Part shown: positions 63,927-64,000 of the stretch, one piece after another
Numbering within the stretch: position 1 is the stretch's first letter
How the letters are laid out: each line of letters starts with the position of its first letter
Source of the DNA: Lachnospiraceae bacterium
GTDB taxonomy: Bacteria; Bacillota; Clostridia; Lachnospirales; Lachnospiraceae
Length of the DNA: 64,000 bases
NCBI GenBank assembly: GCA_017473115.1
Contig: JAFUNC010000004.1
Span: forward strand, 203,516-267,515
Direction: 5' to 3'
The notes under the pieces: generated by a model
What the model was told of the DNA's origin: nothing
The model's database searches: none
What the model saw: the letters and a program-made list of their open reading frames with translations, nothing else
Translations under genes and position numbers: made by a program

Positions 63927-64000
63927 TTAGGCAGTAATTGTATCAGCAAAATTCCAGATGATTTGTACTGCATTACCGGGATATACTCGTATTTCCTTAA
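63927..64000 (-). CDS. C-terminal end of a probable serine recombinase (runs off right edge)
   Basis: The last 23 codons (KEIRVYPGNAVQIIWNFADT, then ITA and TAA) resemble the C-terminal strand pair of large serine recombinases, which commonly end in a VYPxNxxxIxW(K/N)FxD-type sequence. The gene is on the same strand as spoIVB and ends about 60 bases before the spoIVB junction, the usual position of the recombinase gene in skin-like and phage-like elements. The sequence between (63867-63926) is very AT-rich. Only 23 residues are visible, so the family call is tentative. Confidence 0.5.
   Translation of the reverse strand, partial: KEIRVYPGNAVQIIWNFADTITA

Overview
The window looks like chromosome from an endospore-forming, low-GC Gram-positive anaerobe. 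Lachnospiraceae (Clostridia) is the best guess. The evidence is AT-rich intergenic DNA, strong AGGAGG-type ribosome binding sites, a T-box riboswitch, Firmicutes-type SOS boxes, rqcH, rny, sporulation genes (spoIIM-like, spoVB-like, a Spo0A-type DNA-binding protein, a spoIVB fragment) and many Clostridia-typical families (EFR1 ferredoxin, BadF/DUF2229 proteins, DUF1538). I see no rRNA, tRNA, CRISPR array or intact insertion sequence.

Layout. 0-1.5 kb: zinc-ribbon membrane protein paralogs around a 53-aa microprotein. 1.7-4.9 kb: glycolytic operon gap-pgk-tpiA (minus strand). 5-7.5 kb: PHP-family histidinol phosphatase and a SpoVB-like flippase (plus). 7.6-11.4 kb: xerD, spoIIM-like, ADP-ribose pyrophosphatase and an aminotransferase. 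11.5-20.6 kb: a conserved housekeeping block read rimO-pgsA-cinA-(zinc-ribbon protein)-recA-recX-rny, with an SOS-type recA promoter. 20.3-24 kb: rqcH, yicC, gmk, rpoZ. 24-27.3 kb: glycogen synthase, a receiver-less Spo0A-like regulator and a patatin-like lipase. 27.4-31 kb: heterodimeric ABC exporter. 31-37 kb: envelope proteins (CAP-domain protein, two paralogous anchored proteins of unknown function, an S11 DD-carboxypeptidase-like protein with a lost catalytic lysine, an amidase-like protein). 37-42 kb: MntP-like pump, hydrolase, methyltransferase, ACT-domain protein and phenylacetate-CoA ligase. 42-45.3 kb: double DUF1538 membrane protein with a double PII-like protein, then an RNA methyltransferase. 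45-51 kb: PAP2 phosphatase, EFR1 protein and an ABC/FtsX transporter. 51.4-53.1 kb: stand-alone trpB behind a tryptophan T-box plus a 15-residue leader peptide with tandem Trp codons. 53-55 kb: histidine kinase and response regulator. 55-62.5 kb: three-gene operon of a carboxylate-reductase-like adenylation/carrier/reductase protein, a double BadF activase-like protein and a DUF2229/HgdB-like protein. 62.7-63.6 kb: glutaminase.

The most striking feature is at the right edge. The last ~42 codons of spoIVB begin exactly at the catalytic SGSP motif. Directly upstream on the same strand is the 3' end of what looks like a serine recombinase gene. This is the arrangement expected if a mobile element interrupts spoIVB at its active-site serine, as skin does in sigK, and it could be a developmentally excised element. 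Other points worth a second look are the double tryptophan control of trpB, the receiver-less Spo0A, the DUF1538/PII pair and the split activase gene at an A7 tract.
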